From positions 1 through 41,417 of the forward strand of contig JAZGEV010000068.1 in the NCBI GenBank assembly GCA_036478895.1: a DNA stretch of 41,417 bases. The letters are read 5' to 3'. The notes under the pieces are model-generated. The model was given only the letters and a program-made list of their open reading frames with translations, made no database searches and had not been told where the DNA came from. Below are positions 16,822-25,120 of this stretch, piece by piece (within the stretch, counting starts at the first letter, position 1; each line of letters begins with the position of its first letter). The position numbers and the translations under genes are program-made. The stretch comes from S010-17 sp036478895 (GTDB lineage: Bacteria; Bacteroidota; Bacteroidia; Flavobacteriales; Flavobacteriaceae).

Positions 16822-17424
16822 ATGAATTTTACGCTGCAAAATAAAACGCCATTTTCTGACAGATTAGTAGAATTTGACAAATACCTCTTTACAAAATTAA
16901 ACAGTTTGGGCAGTGAAAATTGGGATGGGTTTTGGTTATTAATTACAGATCAAAAACATTGGATTCCATTATTTTTAATTATATTTTTTCTTATTTTTAA
17001 AGCGTATGGTTGGAAAAAAGGGCTACTTTTAATTGCATTGTCTGCTCTATTTGTAACGTTTTCCGATCAATTGGTAAATCTCATTAAAGGTCATTATCAA
17101 CGTCTTCGTCCGTGTAGTGATTCAAGTCTTAATGATACAATACGCGCCGTTTTGCAACGTGGCAGTTTTAGTTTTGTATCTGGTCATTCTACTACATCAT
17201 TTGCTATGACAACTTTTTTTATTTTTCTTTTAAGAGAGCACTTTAAATATAGTAAGTTTTTAATAATTTGGCCCATTTTATTTGCGAGTAGTCGTGTCTA
17301 TTTAGGCGTTCATTTTCCATTAGATATTTTTACAGGTATGTATTTAGGTATTTTTGAAGGGTTTTTATTTTGGCGATTAACCCAAATAGCTTTACAAAAA
17401 TTTGAAGGTTTAAAAGTTACTTAA
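16822..17424 (+). CDS. PAP2-family membrane phosphatase
   Basis: A 200-residue integral membrane protein with several helices and the three-part phosphatase signature in order: KGHYQRLRP (K-x6-RP), SFVSGHSTTS (xSGH) and SSRVYLGVHFPLD (SR-x5-H). The family removes phosphate from lipid phosphates such as phosphatidic acid or undecaprenyl pyrophosphate at the outer face of the inner membrane. Recycling of the undecaprenyl carrier for cell-wall synthesis is a likely role, but the substrate cannot be told from the motifs. It lies 12 bp after tatA. Confidence 0.88.
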   Translation: MNFTLQNKTPFSDRLVEFDKYLFTKLNSLGSENWDGFWLLITDQKHWIPLFLIIFFLIFKAYGWKKGLLLIALSALFVTFSDQLVNLIKGHYQRLRPCSDSSLNDTIRAVLQRGSFSFVSGHSTTSFAMTTFFIFLLREHFKYSKFLIIWPILFASSRVYLGVHFPLDIFTGMYLGIFEGFLFWRLTQIALQKFEGLKVT

Positions 17425-17445
17425 TTTTTAACGAGTTAAAATAAA

Positions 17446-17475
17446 AATAGCAGTGTTTTGGCAAACACCGCTATT
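17446..17475 (-). terminator. Terminator of the 17509-18375 gene
   Basis: Stem AATAGCAGTGTTT / AAACACCGCTATT (one wobble pair), loop TGGC. On the minus strand it runs into TTTTATTTTA, so it ends transcription of the T9SS protein genes coming from the right. It may also act weakly on the converging PAP2 transcript. Confidence 0.75.
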
Positions 17476-17508
17476 CAATTATAAAAACCGAAGTTTCTAT
17501 AAAACAAC

Positions 17509-18375
17509 TTACTTATTTTTTATGATTTTTTTAATCCCTTTAAAATTGTTTTGAGAGCTAATTTTAAGAAAATAAATGCCATTATCTAAATTAGAAATAT
17601 CAATAGAATGAATTTCAGCGTCTTCTTTAACAAAAACCAAGTGACCTAATTTTGAATACAATTCAATTTTTGTAATCGGTTCTTCTTTAGCGTCTATTTG
17701 AATAATTCCAGTAGTTGGATTTGGAAATATGTCAACAAATTGAGCTAAATGATTTTCAGTATTAACATTTAAAACAGTACAGTTATCAGTTGTTGGTGGA
17801 TCTGAAACCATATTCCAAGAGACTTCATTATATTCTTCTGCTATATTGTCAACACAAGCATAAAGAATGTCTGAACTGTAAAATATATAAAATAATTCCG
17901 AAACACTTCCATTTTGAATATTTAAATAGTCTATATTATTAATATATTCAATTCCTAATAAATCCGATAGGTTTGTAAGGCTCGAAAGATCTATAATTCT
18001 TAAATTATAACATTCAGATATTATTAAAGAACTTAGACTATCGATACTCAAGTTTGATATTTCTTCTATATTGTCATTAGCAACGATTCTTAAATTATTT
18101 AAATTTGTGAATGAATTAATATCTAGTAGGGAACTAATTAAATAATCATCATTAAAGTCATAAATTTCTAACTTTAAAACATTAAGGGCTTCACTTACTT
18201 GAATTTCATTGTCATTGTTTAAATCAACATCTGTATCATAGAAACCATCATTTGTTGTATCTACACATGACTCATTAATCAAATACCGTTTTAACTCAAG
18301 GTCGGTAAAGTTGATCGTTTGGCTAAAACAATAATAATTTAGGCAAAGTGCTATGAGTAATAAGTATCGCTTCAT
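17509..18375 (-). CDS. Secreted leucine-rich protein with T9SS type A sorting domain
   Basis: A 288-residue protein with signal peptide (MKRYLLLIALCLNYYCFSQ), a leucine-rich-repeat-like middle (about 60-180; repeated L-x-x-L and N/S patterns such as NLRIIDLSSLTNLSDLLG), and a type A T9SS C-terminal domain from about residue 217 (FPNPTTGIIQI to KKIIKNK). It should pass the outer membrane through the type IX system and be anchored or released. The function of the short leucine-rich part is unknown. The last 60-70 residues are nearly identical to those of the next gene upstream (18448-20394), which points to duplication or conversion of the tail. Confidence 0.85.
   Translation of the reverse strand: MKRYLLLIALCLNYYCFSQTINFTDLELKRYLINESCVDTTNDGFYDTDVDLNNDNEIQVSEALNVLKLEIYDFNDDYLISSLLDINSFTNLNNLRIVANDNIEEISNLSIDSLSSLIISECYNLRIIDLSSLTNLSDLLGIEYINNIDYLNIQNGSVSELFYIFYSSDILYACVDNIAEEYNEVSWNMVSDPPTTDNCTVLNVNTENHLAQFVDIFPNPTTGIIQIDAKEEPITKIELYSKLGHLVFVKEDAEIHSIDISNLDNGIYFLKISSQNNFKGIKKIIKNK
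17549..17725 (-). repeat. T9SS tail duplication, copy A
   Basis: These 177 bp match 18488-18664 with three mismatches and no gaps. They encode most of the type A sorting domain of the 17509-18375 gene. Confidence 0.93.
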
Positions 18376-18447
18376 TTTATTAACTTTTATACACGGTTTA
18401 AAATGTATTGGATAGTAAACTATTTAGAAAATGAAATTAGTAGAAAA

Positions 18448-20394
18448 TCATTTATTTTTTATTATTTTTTTTGTTCCAACAATGCCATTTTGAGAGCTAA
18501 TTTTAAGAAAATAAATGCCATTATCTAAATTAGAAATATCAAAAGAATGAATCTCAGCGTCTTCTTTAACAAAAACCAAGTGTCCTAATTTTGAATACAA
18601 TTCAATTTTTGTAATCGGTTCTTCTTTAGCGTCTATTTGAATAATTCCAGTAGTTGGATTTGGATAAATAGATACATTTAATATCGAATTATCTAAGACA
18701 TTTGCGGTGTTTTCTACCGTAGTATTAACAACATTGGTTAAAATTGCAGGATTGAAATCGAAATAAATTTTTGCGTCATTACTCATTGTTTCACCTACAT
18801 TTATAGTGTTTTTTGGCTTAATTTTATACGCTATATAACCATGTGAATTTGGTTCGTCTGTTGTACTATCGGGCAGATGAATGTCTTCAAAAATAAATTC
18901 TATCTGATTTCCATCAAAAATTGTGACGCGTCCTTGATGACTTGTATCTTCTAGTTGGAACGTTGTCCAATCCAAATTAGCATCCAATTTATTGGTTACC
19001 AAAACATTTATAGCGTCTGCATTACCAGTGTTTTGAAAACGAATGGTGTAATGTAAAAATTCACTAGCATCGGTTAATTTTATGGAATAGCCTTCTAAAA
19101 CATGAATGTCATTAGGATCATACGAACCAGTAATTATGGCATCAAAATTTAAAGCATTATCAGTTGGTGAATGGTCTCCTGTTATAGGATTTACCGTAGC
19201 TGTAAAATTAAGAGTTTCACCAATAGTAACGGTTGGAATGGAAGCAACCAAAAATTCAACATCTATAAAACGCCAATTTAAAGGCGATAAATTGGTGTAA
19301 TTAAAATTAAGTGTATCACTGGTTTGCGATGTAATGGTTTCACTTGTGTTTTGTAAGGTTAATTTACTATCGTTGTATTGAAATGAGACATCACCACTTA
19401 AGGTTGTTGTTCCTAAATTTTTATAAAGTATGCGGTATTTTGTTGTAAAGCCTGGTCTTGGCGAAACTAAAGGAATTACATTAATCACCAGGTCATTTAT
19501 ACTTGTATTTTCTGACACACAAAAATTAAACGTATCTGTATTTCCAGAGCTAGAGAATGTAGAGGAACTAGATGTGGGATTGGCATTAAAATAATTTGAG
19601 ACTTGAATATTGGTTGTATAATTTCCTTGATCGGTAAATTGCTGGTATTGTCCGTTACTATCGGTAAACGTAGTAAAAGAACGATTTGTACTATTACTTT
19701 CTATTTTTATTTGATGTAATAATTCATCGGAGGCATCGCAACCATTATTAGTAGCATCATAACGAATTTCACCTTGTATTAAATTTGCACTACAAAAGTT
19801 TATTGGTGTAATGGCTATGTTATCAATATTAAAATGACAATTATTTAGTGGATCTGTGCTATCGGTACTATATTCTGTTCCATCCAAAACGCCATCGCCA
19901 TCGGTATCTTGGTTTTGTGGATCTGTTCCTTCATTTACTTCGGTATCATTATCCATGCCATCATTGTCACAATCTAATGTTTGCCAAGCGGCATTTGGTG
20001 CAATGGATTGACTTGTTAAAATAAAACTACAGTTATCGTTTGGATCTGTTGTATCATTAGCTTCATCGCCATCTTTTACACCATCACCATCAGTATCTTG
20101 GTTTAATGGATTGGATGTAAAACCGTTTGGATTTGCAGTTGTTCCAGCATCATCAATACCTGTTATTTCTTCGCTATCTGCTAAACCATCGGCATCGCAA
20201 TCTTTAAAATTAATAGGTTCGGTAATACTTGTAACCAAATAAGAACAAGTGTCTAAATGATTTGTTCCATCAATTGTTTCGGTGGCATCTAAAACACCAT
20301 CGCCATCAGAATCTTGCGCAAAAACAAAGGTATTTGCAAAGATAAAAACAACAATAAAAAGTGTTTTTTTAAAAAATGACATGGTCGTTTTCAT
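18448..20394 (-). CDS. Large secreted protein with TSP3 repeats and T9SS type A domain
   Basis: A 648-residue protein. The signal peptide (to about residue 26, ending FVFAQ) precedes calcium-binding TSP type 3 repeats (27-190; DSDGDGVLDATE, DTDGDGVKDGDE, DTDGDGVLDGTE). A Cys-bearing beta domain follows (200-290). The region from about 300-560 is of the conserved repeat-domain kind seen in Bacteroidota surface proteins, with HYTIRFQNTGNADAINVLV as its clearest motif. A type A T9SS tail (about 577-648, YPNPTTGIIQI) ends it. The likely role is a surface-exposed or released protein, perhaps in adhesion or calcium-dependent matrix formation. The TSP3 block resembles the one in the adhesin at the window start, including short Cys-containing spacers. 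Confidence 0.87.
   Translation of the reverse strand: MKTTMSFFKKTLFIVVFIFANTFVFAQDSDGDGVLDATETIDGTNHLDTCSYLVTSITEPINFKDCDADGLADSEEITGIDDAGTTANPNGFTSNPLNQDTDGDGVKDGDEANDTTDPNDNCSFILTSQSIAPNAAWQTLDCDNDGMDNDTEVNEGTDPQNQDTDGDGVLDGTEYSTDSTDPLNNCHFNIDNIAITPINFCSANLIQGEIRYDATNNGCDASDELLHQIKIESNSTNRSFTTFTDSNGQYQQFTDQGNYTTNIQVSNYFNANPTSSSSTFSSSGNTDTFNFCVSENTSINDLVINVIPLVSPRPGFTTKYRILYKNLGTTTLSGDVSFQYNDSKLTLQNTSETITSQTSDTLNFNYTNLSPLNWRFIDVEFLVASIPTVTIGETLNFTATVNPITGDHSPTDNALNFDAIITGSYDPNDIHVLEGYSIKLTDASEFLHYTIRFQNTGNADAINVLVTNKLDANLDWTTFQLEDTSHQGRVTIFDGNQIEFIFEDIHLPDSTTDEPNSHGYIAYKIKPKNTINVGETMSNDAKIYFDFNPAILTNVVNTTVENTANVLDNSILNVSIYPNPTTGIIQIDAKEEPITKIELYSKLGHLVFVKEDAEIHSFDISNLDNGIYFLKISSQNGIVGTKKIIKNK
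18488..18664 (-). repeat. T9SS tail duplication, copy B
   Basis: Partner of 17549-17725, 939 bp away in direct orientation, with three substitutions in 177 bp. The similarity falls off sharply outside, at the start of the PNPTTG region and before the last residues. Confidence 0.93.
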
Positions 20395-20418
20395 AAAAGC
20401 CTAATTGTATTAGTCACC

Positions 20419-20426
20419 CAAATATA
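20419..20426 (-). promoter_or_regulatory. -7 box of the TSP3/T9SS gene
   Basis: TATATTTG on the minus strand, 24 nt before the ATG at 20394. No TTG lies at the usual distance upstream, but an 18-nt hairpin (TGCCTAA / TTAGGCA, 20443-20460) covers that place and might be a regulator site. Confidence 0.5.
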
Positions 20427-20518
20427 CTAAATTTCAATTAGTTGCCTAATTATTTAGGCATAGCTGTAGTGAAATACTTAGTATTTGCAGGGTTTTATTT
20501 AGTAATTGAGGCTAATTT

Positions 20519-21250
20519 TTAAGCTAATTTGTTCAAAACATGCGATGATCTTCGTGTAGAAACTGGAATTTTAAGACCATTATTTAAAATTAAATAACCA
20601 TCGGATAACATTTTGGAGATGTAAAATTTATTAACCAAATAGGATTGATGACATTTAATAAAAATGGATTCGGTTAATAATTCTTCGGTTTTTTTGAGTG
20701 TTTTAGAAATGAGTATTTCTTCGTCTTTAGTGAAAAATGTGGTATAGTTACTATCGGCTTTGCAATAAATTAAATCTTCTTCATTAATGATGTGATGTGT
20801 ATCTGCTGTTTTTAAAACAATGCGTTTTATTTTGGAACCGTTAAAAAAATCGGACGATACTTTTATGAGTTCTTCTAAGGCATCATTTTTATCGGTTTCT
20901 ATTGCTTTTTCTACGGCTTCACAGAACTCATCATCATCAATAGGTTTTAGAATATAATCGAGCGCACCTAATTTTATGGCTTGTATTGCTAAGTGATTAA
21001 AGCCTGTAATAAAGATGATTTTAAAATCGTGTTTATTGAGTTTATTGAGTATTTCAAAACTATAACCATCGGTTAATTCTATATCTAGAAAAAGGATATC
21101 TGGATTGGTTTTTTCAATCAAAGCAATGCCGTCTTTTACGCTTTCGGCTTCACCCAAAATGGTAATATCATTTTTAAAATTAGTGTCCAATTTTTTTCGG
21201 ATACTATTTCTAAAACGAATTTCATCATCAATAATTACAGCTGTAAACAT
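20519..21250 (-). CDS. LytTR-family response regulator
   Basis: A 243-residue two-domain regulator. The receiver domain (1-120) has the acidic pair D8-D9, the phosphorylation site D56 in ILFLDIELTDG, and K102 in DYILKPID. The C-terminal LytTR DNA-binding domain (about 140-243) includes YCKADSNYTTFF and FIKCHQSYLVN, the typical HxSYLVN element. It is the partner of the LytS-like kinase encoded upstream on the same strand. A 263-bp gap with a MITE lies between them, and the regulator has its own -7 box ending 4 nt before the ATG. Target genes are unknown; the T9SS protein genes immediately downstream are candidates by position only. Confidence 0.93.
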   Translation of the reverse strand: MFTAVIIDDEIRFRNSIRKKLDTNFKNDITILGEAESVKDGIALIEKTNPDILFLDIELTDGYSFEILNKLNKHDFKIIFITGFNHLAIQAIKLGALDYILKPIDDDEFCEAVEKAIETDKNDALEELIKVSSDFFNGSKIKRIVLKTADTHHIINEEDLIYCKADSNYTTFFTKDEEILISKTLKKTEELLTESIFIKCHQSYLVNKFYISKMLSDGYLILNNGLKIPVSTRRSSHVLNKLA

Positions 21251-21254
21251 GTAT

Positions 21255-21262
21255 CAAATGTA
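21255..21262 (-). promoter_or_regulatory. -7 box 4 nt before the response-regulator start
   Basis: TACATTTG on the minus strand ends 4 nt before the ATG at 21250, predicting a leaderless mRNA. No TTG is seen at the usual -33 distance. It lies between the MITE and the gene, so the regulator can be transcribed without the kinase. Confidence 0.55.
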
Positions 21263-21306
21263 ATCAAAAAAAAATAAACTTTTTAGGTTATTATTTCATA
21301 TCTTAT

Positions 21307-21482
21307 GGCAAACTCATACTTTTAATTTTTACTGTCATTCCTGCGAAAGCAGGAATCCATATTATAATTCTATTAGATTCCTGCTTTCGCTGGAATGACA
21401 TTTGATTTTAATTACAGTTTCTAGAAATAATATAATTTTCTTTAAAAAAAACAGCTCCTTTATAATTAAGTGTGAGTTTGCC
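21307..21482. mobile_element. MITE-like element, copy 1 (long form)
   Basis: A 176-bp element with terminal inverted repeats GGCAAACTCATACTT and AAGTGTGAGTTTGCC (one mismatch). Inside are two hairpins, ATTCCTGC-GAAA-GCAGGAAT and ATTCCTGC-TTTC-GCTGGAAT, which together form one larger GTCATTCC...GGAATGAC palindrome. Flanks carry a 12-bp imperfect direct repeat, TATTTCATATCT (21292-21303) and TATTTCAGATCT (21484-21495), consistent with a target duplication. There is no coding capacity, so it would be moved in trans. A shorter copy lies at 27574-27708. Confidence 0.82.
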
Positions 21483-21513
21483 CTATTTCAGATCTACTTA
21501 ATCTAAAAAATAC

Positions 21514-23352
21514 TTAAACTTCGATAAACGGCATATTAAACGTAACGTTTGTTCCTTTGCCAGATGGATTATTTTGAATTACAACGTCTTGATTACTCAT
21601 ATTTTTTAATAACTTCTTAATTAAAAGTGTGGATGCTGAGGTGTGATTTTCTTTACTATTATTAGTTTGTAAGCCAACTCCATTATCGGTAATTTTACAA
21701 GAAATGAATTGGTCTTTTTCAGATAAATCAATAGTAATTTTACCTAGATAATCAATATTTTTAAAACCGTGTTCAATGGCATTTTCTACAAAAGGTTGAA
21801 TTAACATTGGTGGAATTGATAGTAAATCTACGTCCAAATCGTCTGTATTAATTTTGTATCTAAAGGTATCTGGAAAACGTAATTGTTGCAAATCGAGATA
21901 TTTACTTAAGACTTCCATTTCTTTTTCTATAAGCGTATAGTTTTGCATAGAATTCTCTAAGTTTAAGCGTAATAAACGAGAGAATTTAATTAAATATTTG
22001 TTTGCTTTTTCTTTATTCTCTAGAATTAAATCTTGTATGGTAAATAAAATATTGGATGTAAAATGCGGATTCATTTGCGCTCTAAACAGGCGTTGTTGCA
22101 TAAATATTTCTTCTTTTTGAAACTTCAATTTACGCTGTCTATAGTATAAAATTCCTATTAAGGCACTTAAGCCCAAAAAGCCAACAATGGAGAATAACAT
22201 AATTTGTTTCTGTTTTAATGCAGCATTGTGTAAACTCACTTTTTGATTGGTGATTAATAGTTCTTTTTCTTTTTTATTGGCTTCTTTTAATGCCGTTAAT
22301 TCATTGGTAATTCGTTTTTGATAATTGGTGCTCATTGTTCTATTTAAGGCACTTAAATTTTGGGATATTTTAGAGAAATCATCTTTGCTTTCGTATGATA
22401 ATCGCAATTTATTCTGCAAATGAAAATTACGCAAGCCAGCATTTAATATTTTGGTGTAAATCTCTACCGAATCGTTGTATTTACTAGACAAGTTGTATTT
22501 TTTTAATTCCAAACACACTTCAGCAATATTTGCATAACTGTTGGCTAAACCAACCGAATCACTTTTGGTTTTTGGCTCTTGTAAATAGCTTAGTGCTTTG
22601 TAATAATTTTTATAGGATGCTTGGAAATTTTTATCGTAATAATTAAAAATACCGTAACTTTGATATACTTGGTTTTTAAGAATGTTTTTAAACTTATTGT
22701 TGCTTAAATTGATTGTTAAAACACTATCCAATAAACGATAAGCTTCTTTTTTATTTTTAAAATTATAATAATTGAGACTGGATTGTAGAATTAAGCTATT
22801 CACAAGTTTGCTGGTGTCTTTTGCAAGTGCAAAATATTTGACCGATTTTTTATTAAAAACAATGGCTTTTTTATAATTTTTCAATAATTTATAAATGCTT
22901 TGTTTTTGTTTGTTGATTTCGGCTAAAGTGCTATAATCTTTACTGGTTTTAATATGTTGCTCTAAGCGTTCTAGAATATTTAAACTGTTTAAATAATCCC
23001 CATTTTTTTTATAAGTATACGCTAAGGTTATGTAGTATAATTTTTCTCTAGTGTTGGTTAATTTGTTTTTTGAGAACCTAAGCGATTTATTTAAATAGTG
23101 ATAAGCCGAATCGGTTTTATGTATTTGGTTGTAGTAGTTTGCTATTATAAAATCGGTTTCTGTTTTTAAGGAATCACTTAATTTTGGATACCAATTTTTA
23201 CGAGCTTCCAAATAATAAATTAACGAATCACTGTTTGAAAATAACTTTTCATTTAAAATCTTTACATGTTGCACTTCGTGTTCTTTTGGTTCTTCCTGAT
23301 TGCAGGAAATCAAAAAAATACAAATTAAAAATAAATAAATAGACTTGCTCAT
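21514..23352 (-). CDS. LytS-type sensor histidine kinase, TPR lipoprotein form
   Basis: A 612-residue sensor. A lipoprotein-type signal (MSKSIYLFLICIFLISCNQ, lipobox LISC) leads into a periplasmic helical TPR-like region (about 60-330), a coiled coil, one membrane helix (IMLFSIVGFLGLSALIGILY) and a HisKA_7TM/LytS-style kinase domain. The H box is QMNPHFTSNILFTIQDL, the N box PPMLIQPFVENAIEHGF, and G boxes ITDNGVGL and GKGTNVTFNMP follow. The usual NPHFLFN or NPHFIFN is altered to NPHFTSN. It should phosphorylate the LytTR regulator encoded next. The ATG at 23352 is chosen over a longer frame (23424) because a promoter with ideal 19-nt spacing sits directly before it and the longer form overlaps the hydrolase gene. 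Confidence 0.92.
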   Translation of the reverse strand: MSKSIYLFLICIFLISCNQEEPKEHEVQHVKILNEKLFSNSDSLIYYLEARKNWYPKLSDSLKTETDFIIANYYNQIHKTDSAYHYLNKSLRFSKNKLTNTREKLYYITLAYTYKKNGDYLNSLNILERLEQHIKTSKDYSTLAEINKQKQSIYKLLKNYKKAIVFNKKSVKYFALAKDTSKLVNSLILQSSLNYYNFKNKKEAYRLLDSVLTINLSNNKFKNILKNQVYQSYGIFNYYDKNFQASYKNYYKALSYLQEPKTKSDSVGLANSYANIAEVCLELKKYNLSSKYNDSVEIYTKILNAGLRNFHLQNKLRLSYESKDDFSKISQNLSALNRTMSTNYQKRITNELTALKEANKKEKELLITNQKVSLHNAALKQKQIMLFSIVGFLGLSALIGILYYRQRKLKFQKEEIFMQQRLFRAQMNPHFTSNILFTIQDLILENKEKANKYLIKFSRLLRLNLENSMQNYTLIEKEMEVLSKYLDLQQLRFPDTFRYKINTDDLDVDLLSIPPMLIQPFVENAIEHGFKNIDYLGKITIDLSEKDQFISCKITDNGVGLQTNNSKENHTSASTLLIKKLLKNMSNQDVVIQNNPSGKGTNVTFNMPFIEV

Positions 23353-23360
23353 TATAAAAT

Positions 23361-23390
23361 CAAATGTACGATATATTTTAATTTTTCCAA
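23361..23390 (-). promoter_or_regulatory. Promoter of the histidine kinase gene
   Basis: On the minus strand TTG (23388-23390) and TACATTTG (23361-23368) are 19 nt apart. The -7 box ends 8 nt before the ATG at 23352, giving a very short leader. Confidence 0.78.
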
Positions 23391-23398
23391 ATAAAAAC

Positions 23399-24196
23399 CT
23401 ATTCCAACAACTCAATAACACCACGTTTATAAATTTCGAACTGAATTAAATCATTGTGTCTTCCATCAGGAATTTCAACAAAAGCAGTGTACTTTTTTAT
23501 AGCACTTTCATATAATTTTTTACCAGAATCAAATGGTACAACGCCATCATTAGTGCCATGAAAAATAGTTGTTTTACAAGTAACATTTTTAAGATACAAA
23601 TTCGATTCAAATTTATATTTCATCAATAATTTAAACGGCATTAACGGATAATGATAGCTAGCAACATCGGTAAGACTATAAAATGGTGCTTCTAAAATTA
23701 ACTGTTTTGGGGTATTATTGGCAGCAGTTTTAATGGCAAAAGTACAGCCTAAAGAACGGCCATAAATGGTGATTTTATCTTCGGGATAGAATTTTTTAAT
23801 ATGCTCATAGCAAATTTGCGCATCGTTGTACATTTGAGTTTCATTAAATGGTCCTGTACTTTTTCCGTATTTACGATAATCCATTACAAAAACATCGTAA
23901 TTATACTGTGTAAAATAACTGGAAATTTCTCCCCAACGCGCTAAATTCCCTCTATTACCATGAAAATACAATATAACACCTTTTGGGTTTTTTACCTTAA
24001 AATGAAGCGCATTTAAAGTGAAATTATCTGCTGTTTTTAAATTGACCTCTTCAAAATTTTTATCAAATTTATAGGCGTAATCGTTAGGTAACTTAATCCC
24101 TTGAAAGATAATTTTTTCTTGTAAAAAATATAAAATTATAGCAGATATAACATATATAATCAATAAAGCAATGCCAATTTTCATCATCCGTTTCAT
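23399..24196 (-). CDS. Membrane-anchored alpha/beta hydrolase 1
   Basis: A 265-residue protein with an N-terminal membrane anchor (about 5-25) and an alpha/beta hydrolase domain of the BEM46/DUF-type serine hydrolase kind. Visible are the oxyanion region GVILYFHGNRGN, the nucleophile elbow YGRSLGCT, the acidic residue in HGTNDGVVPF and the catalytic His in DGRHNDL. The natural substrate, probably an ester or lipid, is unknown. It follows its paralogue 24199-25062 with a 2-bp gap and lies 47 bp before the kinase gene, so it may share transcription with both. Confidence 0.88.
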   Translation of the reverse strand: MKRMMKIGIALLIIYVISAIILYFLQEKIIFQGIKLPNDYAYKFDKNFEEVNLKTADNFTLNALHFKVKNPKGVILYFHGNRGNLARWGEISSYFTQYNYDVFVMDYRKYGKSTGPFNETQMYNDAQICYEHIKKFYPEDKITIYGRSLGCTFAIKTAANNTPKQLILEAPFYSLTDVASYHYPLMPFKLLMKYKFESNLYLKNVTCKTTIFHGTNDGVVPFDSGKKLYESAIKKYTAFVEIPDGRHNDLIQFEIYKRGVIELLE

Positions 24197-24198
24197 CT

Positions 24199-25062
24199 CT
24201 ATTTTTTTCGTTTACTGCGATCAAAAGCAATGCTTGTTTTTTCGCGATCAATATCGTTTGGTAATTTGGAATTTATAATTTCTTTTAAGGCTCTATGATA
24301 CGATTCAAAATTGTGGATGTTTTTATGTCCACCATCAATAATAGAGTATAAACGGGTATTTTTAGGATTAATTTTAGCTAGTTTTAAACTGTTTTTATAA
24401 GGTACAATTTTATCATTGGTACCGTGAATAATTTTTATTGGACAGTTTACATATTTTAGCCATTTATAAGTTGGCATACTATATTTAACCACAAACCATA
24501 ACGATTTTAAAGGAATATAACGTTGCATATTTTTTAAAATACTGTAATATGGACAAGTTAAAATAAGTAATCTGGGATTGTTTACAGACGCTAATTTAGT
24601 AGCAAATCCAGTGCCTAAGGAACGCCCATAAAGAATGATGTATTTTTCGGATACTTTAGTTTTAATTTCATCATAAACGCGTTGTACATCTTTATGCATT
24701 TCGGTTTGAGAACGCTTGCCTGTACTTTTTCCAAAACCTCTGTAATCCATCATAATAACATCCCAACCGTGTAAGGTAAAATCAACTGCAAATTTGCCCC
24801 AACCTTTTATGCTGCGCGAATTGCCTTTTAAATAAAACACCACACCTTTTGGATTGGGCGTTTTAAAATGTAAACCATTAATAGTAACGCCTGTTTTAAT
24901 CTCAATGTTATATTCATCAACATCTTGATTTTCATATTGAAATTTAAAATTTTTAGGTAATTTTTCTGGTAAGAAAATAAAACGTTCTTGAAAAAAATAG
25001 ACAAATGCTAGTACAAAAACAAAAACAGCAAATCCTATTAAAACCCAATTAAGTACGCTCAT
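24199..25062 (-). CDS. Membrane-anchored alpha/beta hydrolase 2 (tandem paralogue)
   Basis: A 287-residue paralogue of the downstream hydrolase, with the same plan: an N-terminal anchor (VLIGFAVFVFVLAFVYFFQE), GVVFYLKGNSRS, the elbow YGRSLGTGFA, HGTNDKIVPY and GGHKN as the catalytic His site. It differs in the oxyanion strand (LKGN for FHGN) and has an extra basic C-terminal tail (DIDREKTSIAFDRSKRKK). The tandem arrangement suggests an old local duplication, since the two are clearly diverged. A TATATTTA box overlaps a 17-nt palindrome (25065-25081) just upstream. Confidence 0.87.
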   Translation of the reverse strand: MSVLNWVLIGFAVFVFVLAFVYFFQERFIFLPEKLPKNFKFQYENQDVDEYNIEIKTGVTINGLHFKTPNPKGVVFYLKGNSRSIKGWGKFAVDFTLHGWDVIMMDYRGFGKSTGKRSQTEMHKDVQRVYDEIKTKVSEKYIILYGRSLGTGFATKLASVNNPRLLILTCPYYSILKNMQRYIPLKSLWFVVKYSMPTYKWLKYVNCPIKIIHGTNDKIVPYKNSLKLAKINPKNTRLYSIIDGGHKNIHNFESYHRALKEIINSKLPNDIDREKTSIAFDRSKRKK

Positions 25063-25064
25063 TA

Positions 25065-25085
25065 TTTACATTTGATGTAAATATA
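25065..25085 (-). promoter_or_regulatory. Possible operator and -7 box of the hydrolase pair
   Basis: A perfect palindrome TTTACAT-TTG-ATGTAAA (25065-25081) overlaps a minus-strand TATATTTA (25078-25085), three bases from the ATG. It could be a repressor site, or chance in AT-rich DNA. Confidence 0.35.
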
Positions 25086-25120
25086 CAAAAATTTCTTTTT
25101 TGAATAAACTAAATTATAAA

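Noticed and set aside
23353..23424. Longer frame for the histidine kinase overlapping the hydrolase gene
   Set aside because: A promoter with 19-nt spacing lies within this stretch, and the ATG at 23352 starts at the lipoprotein signal.
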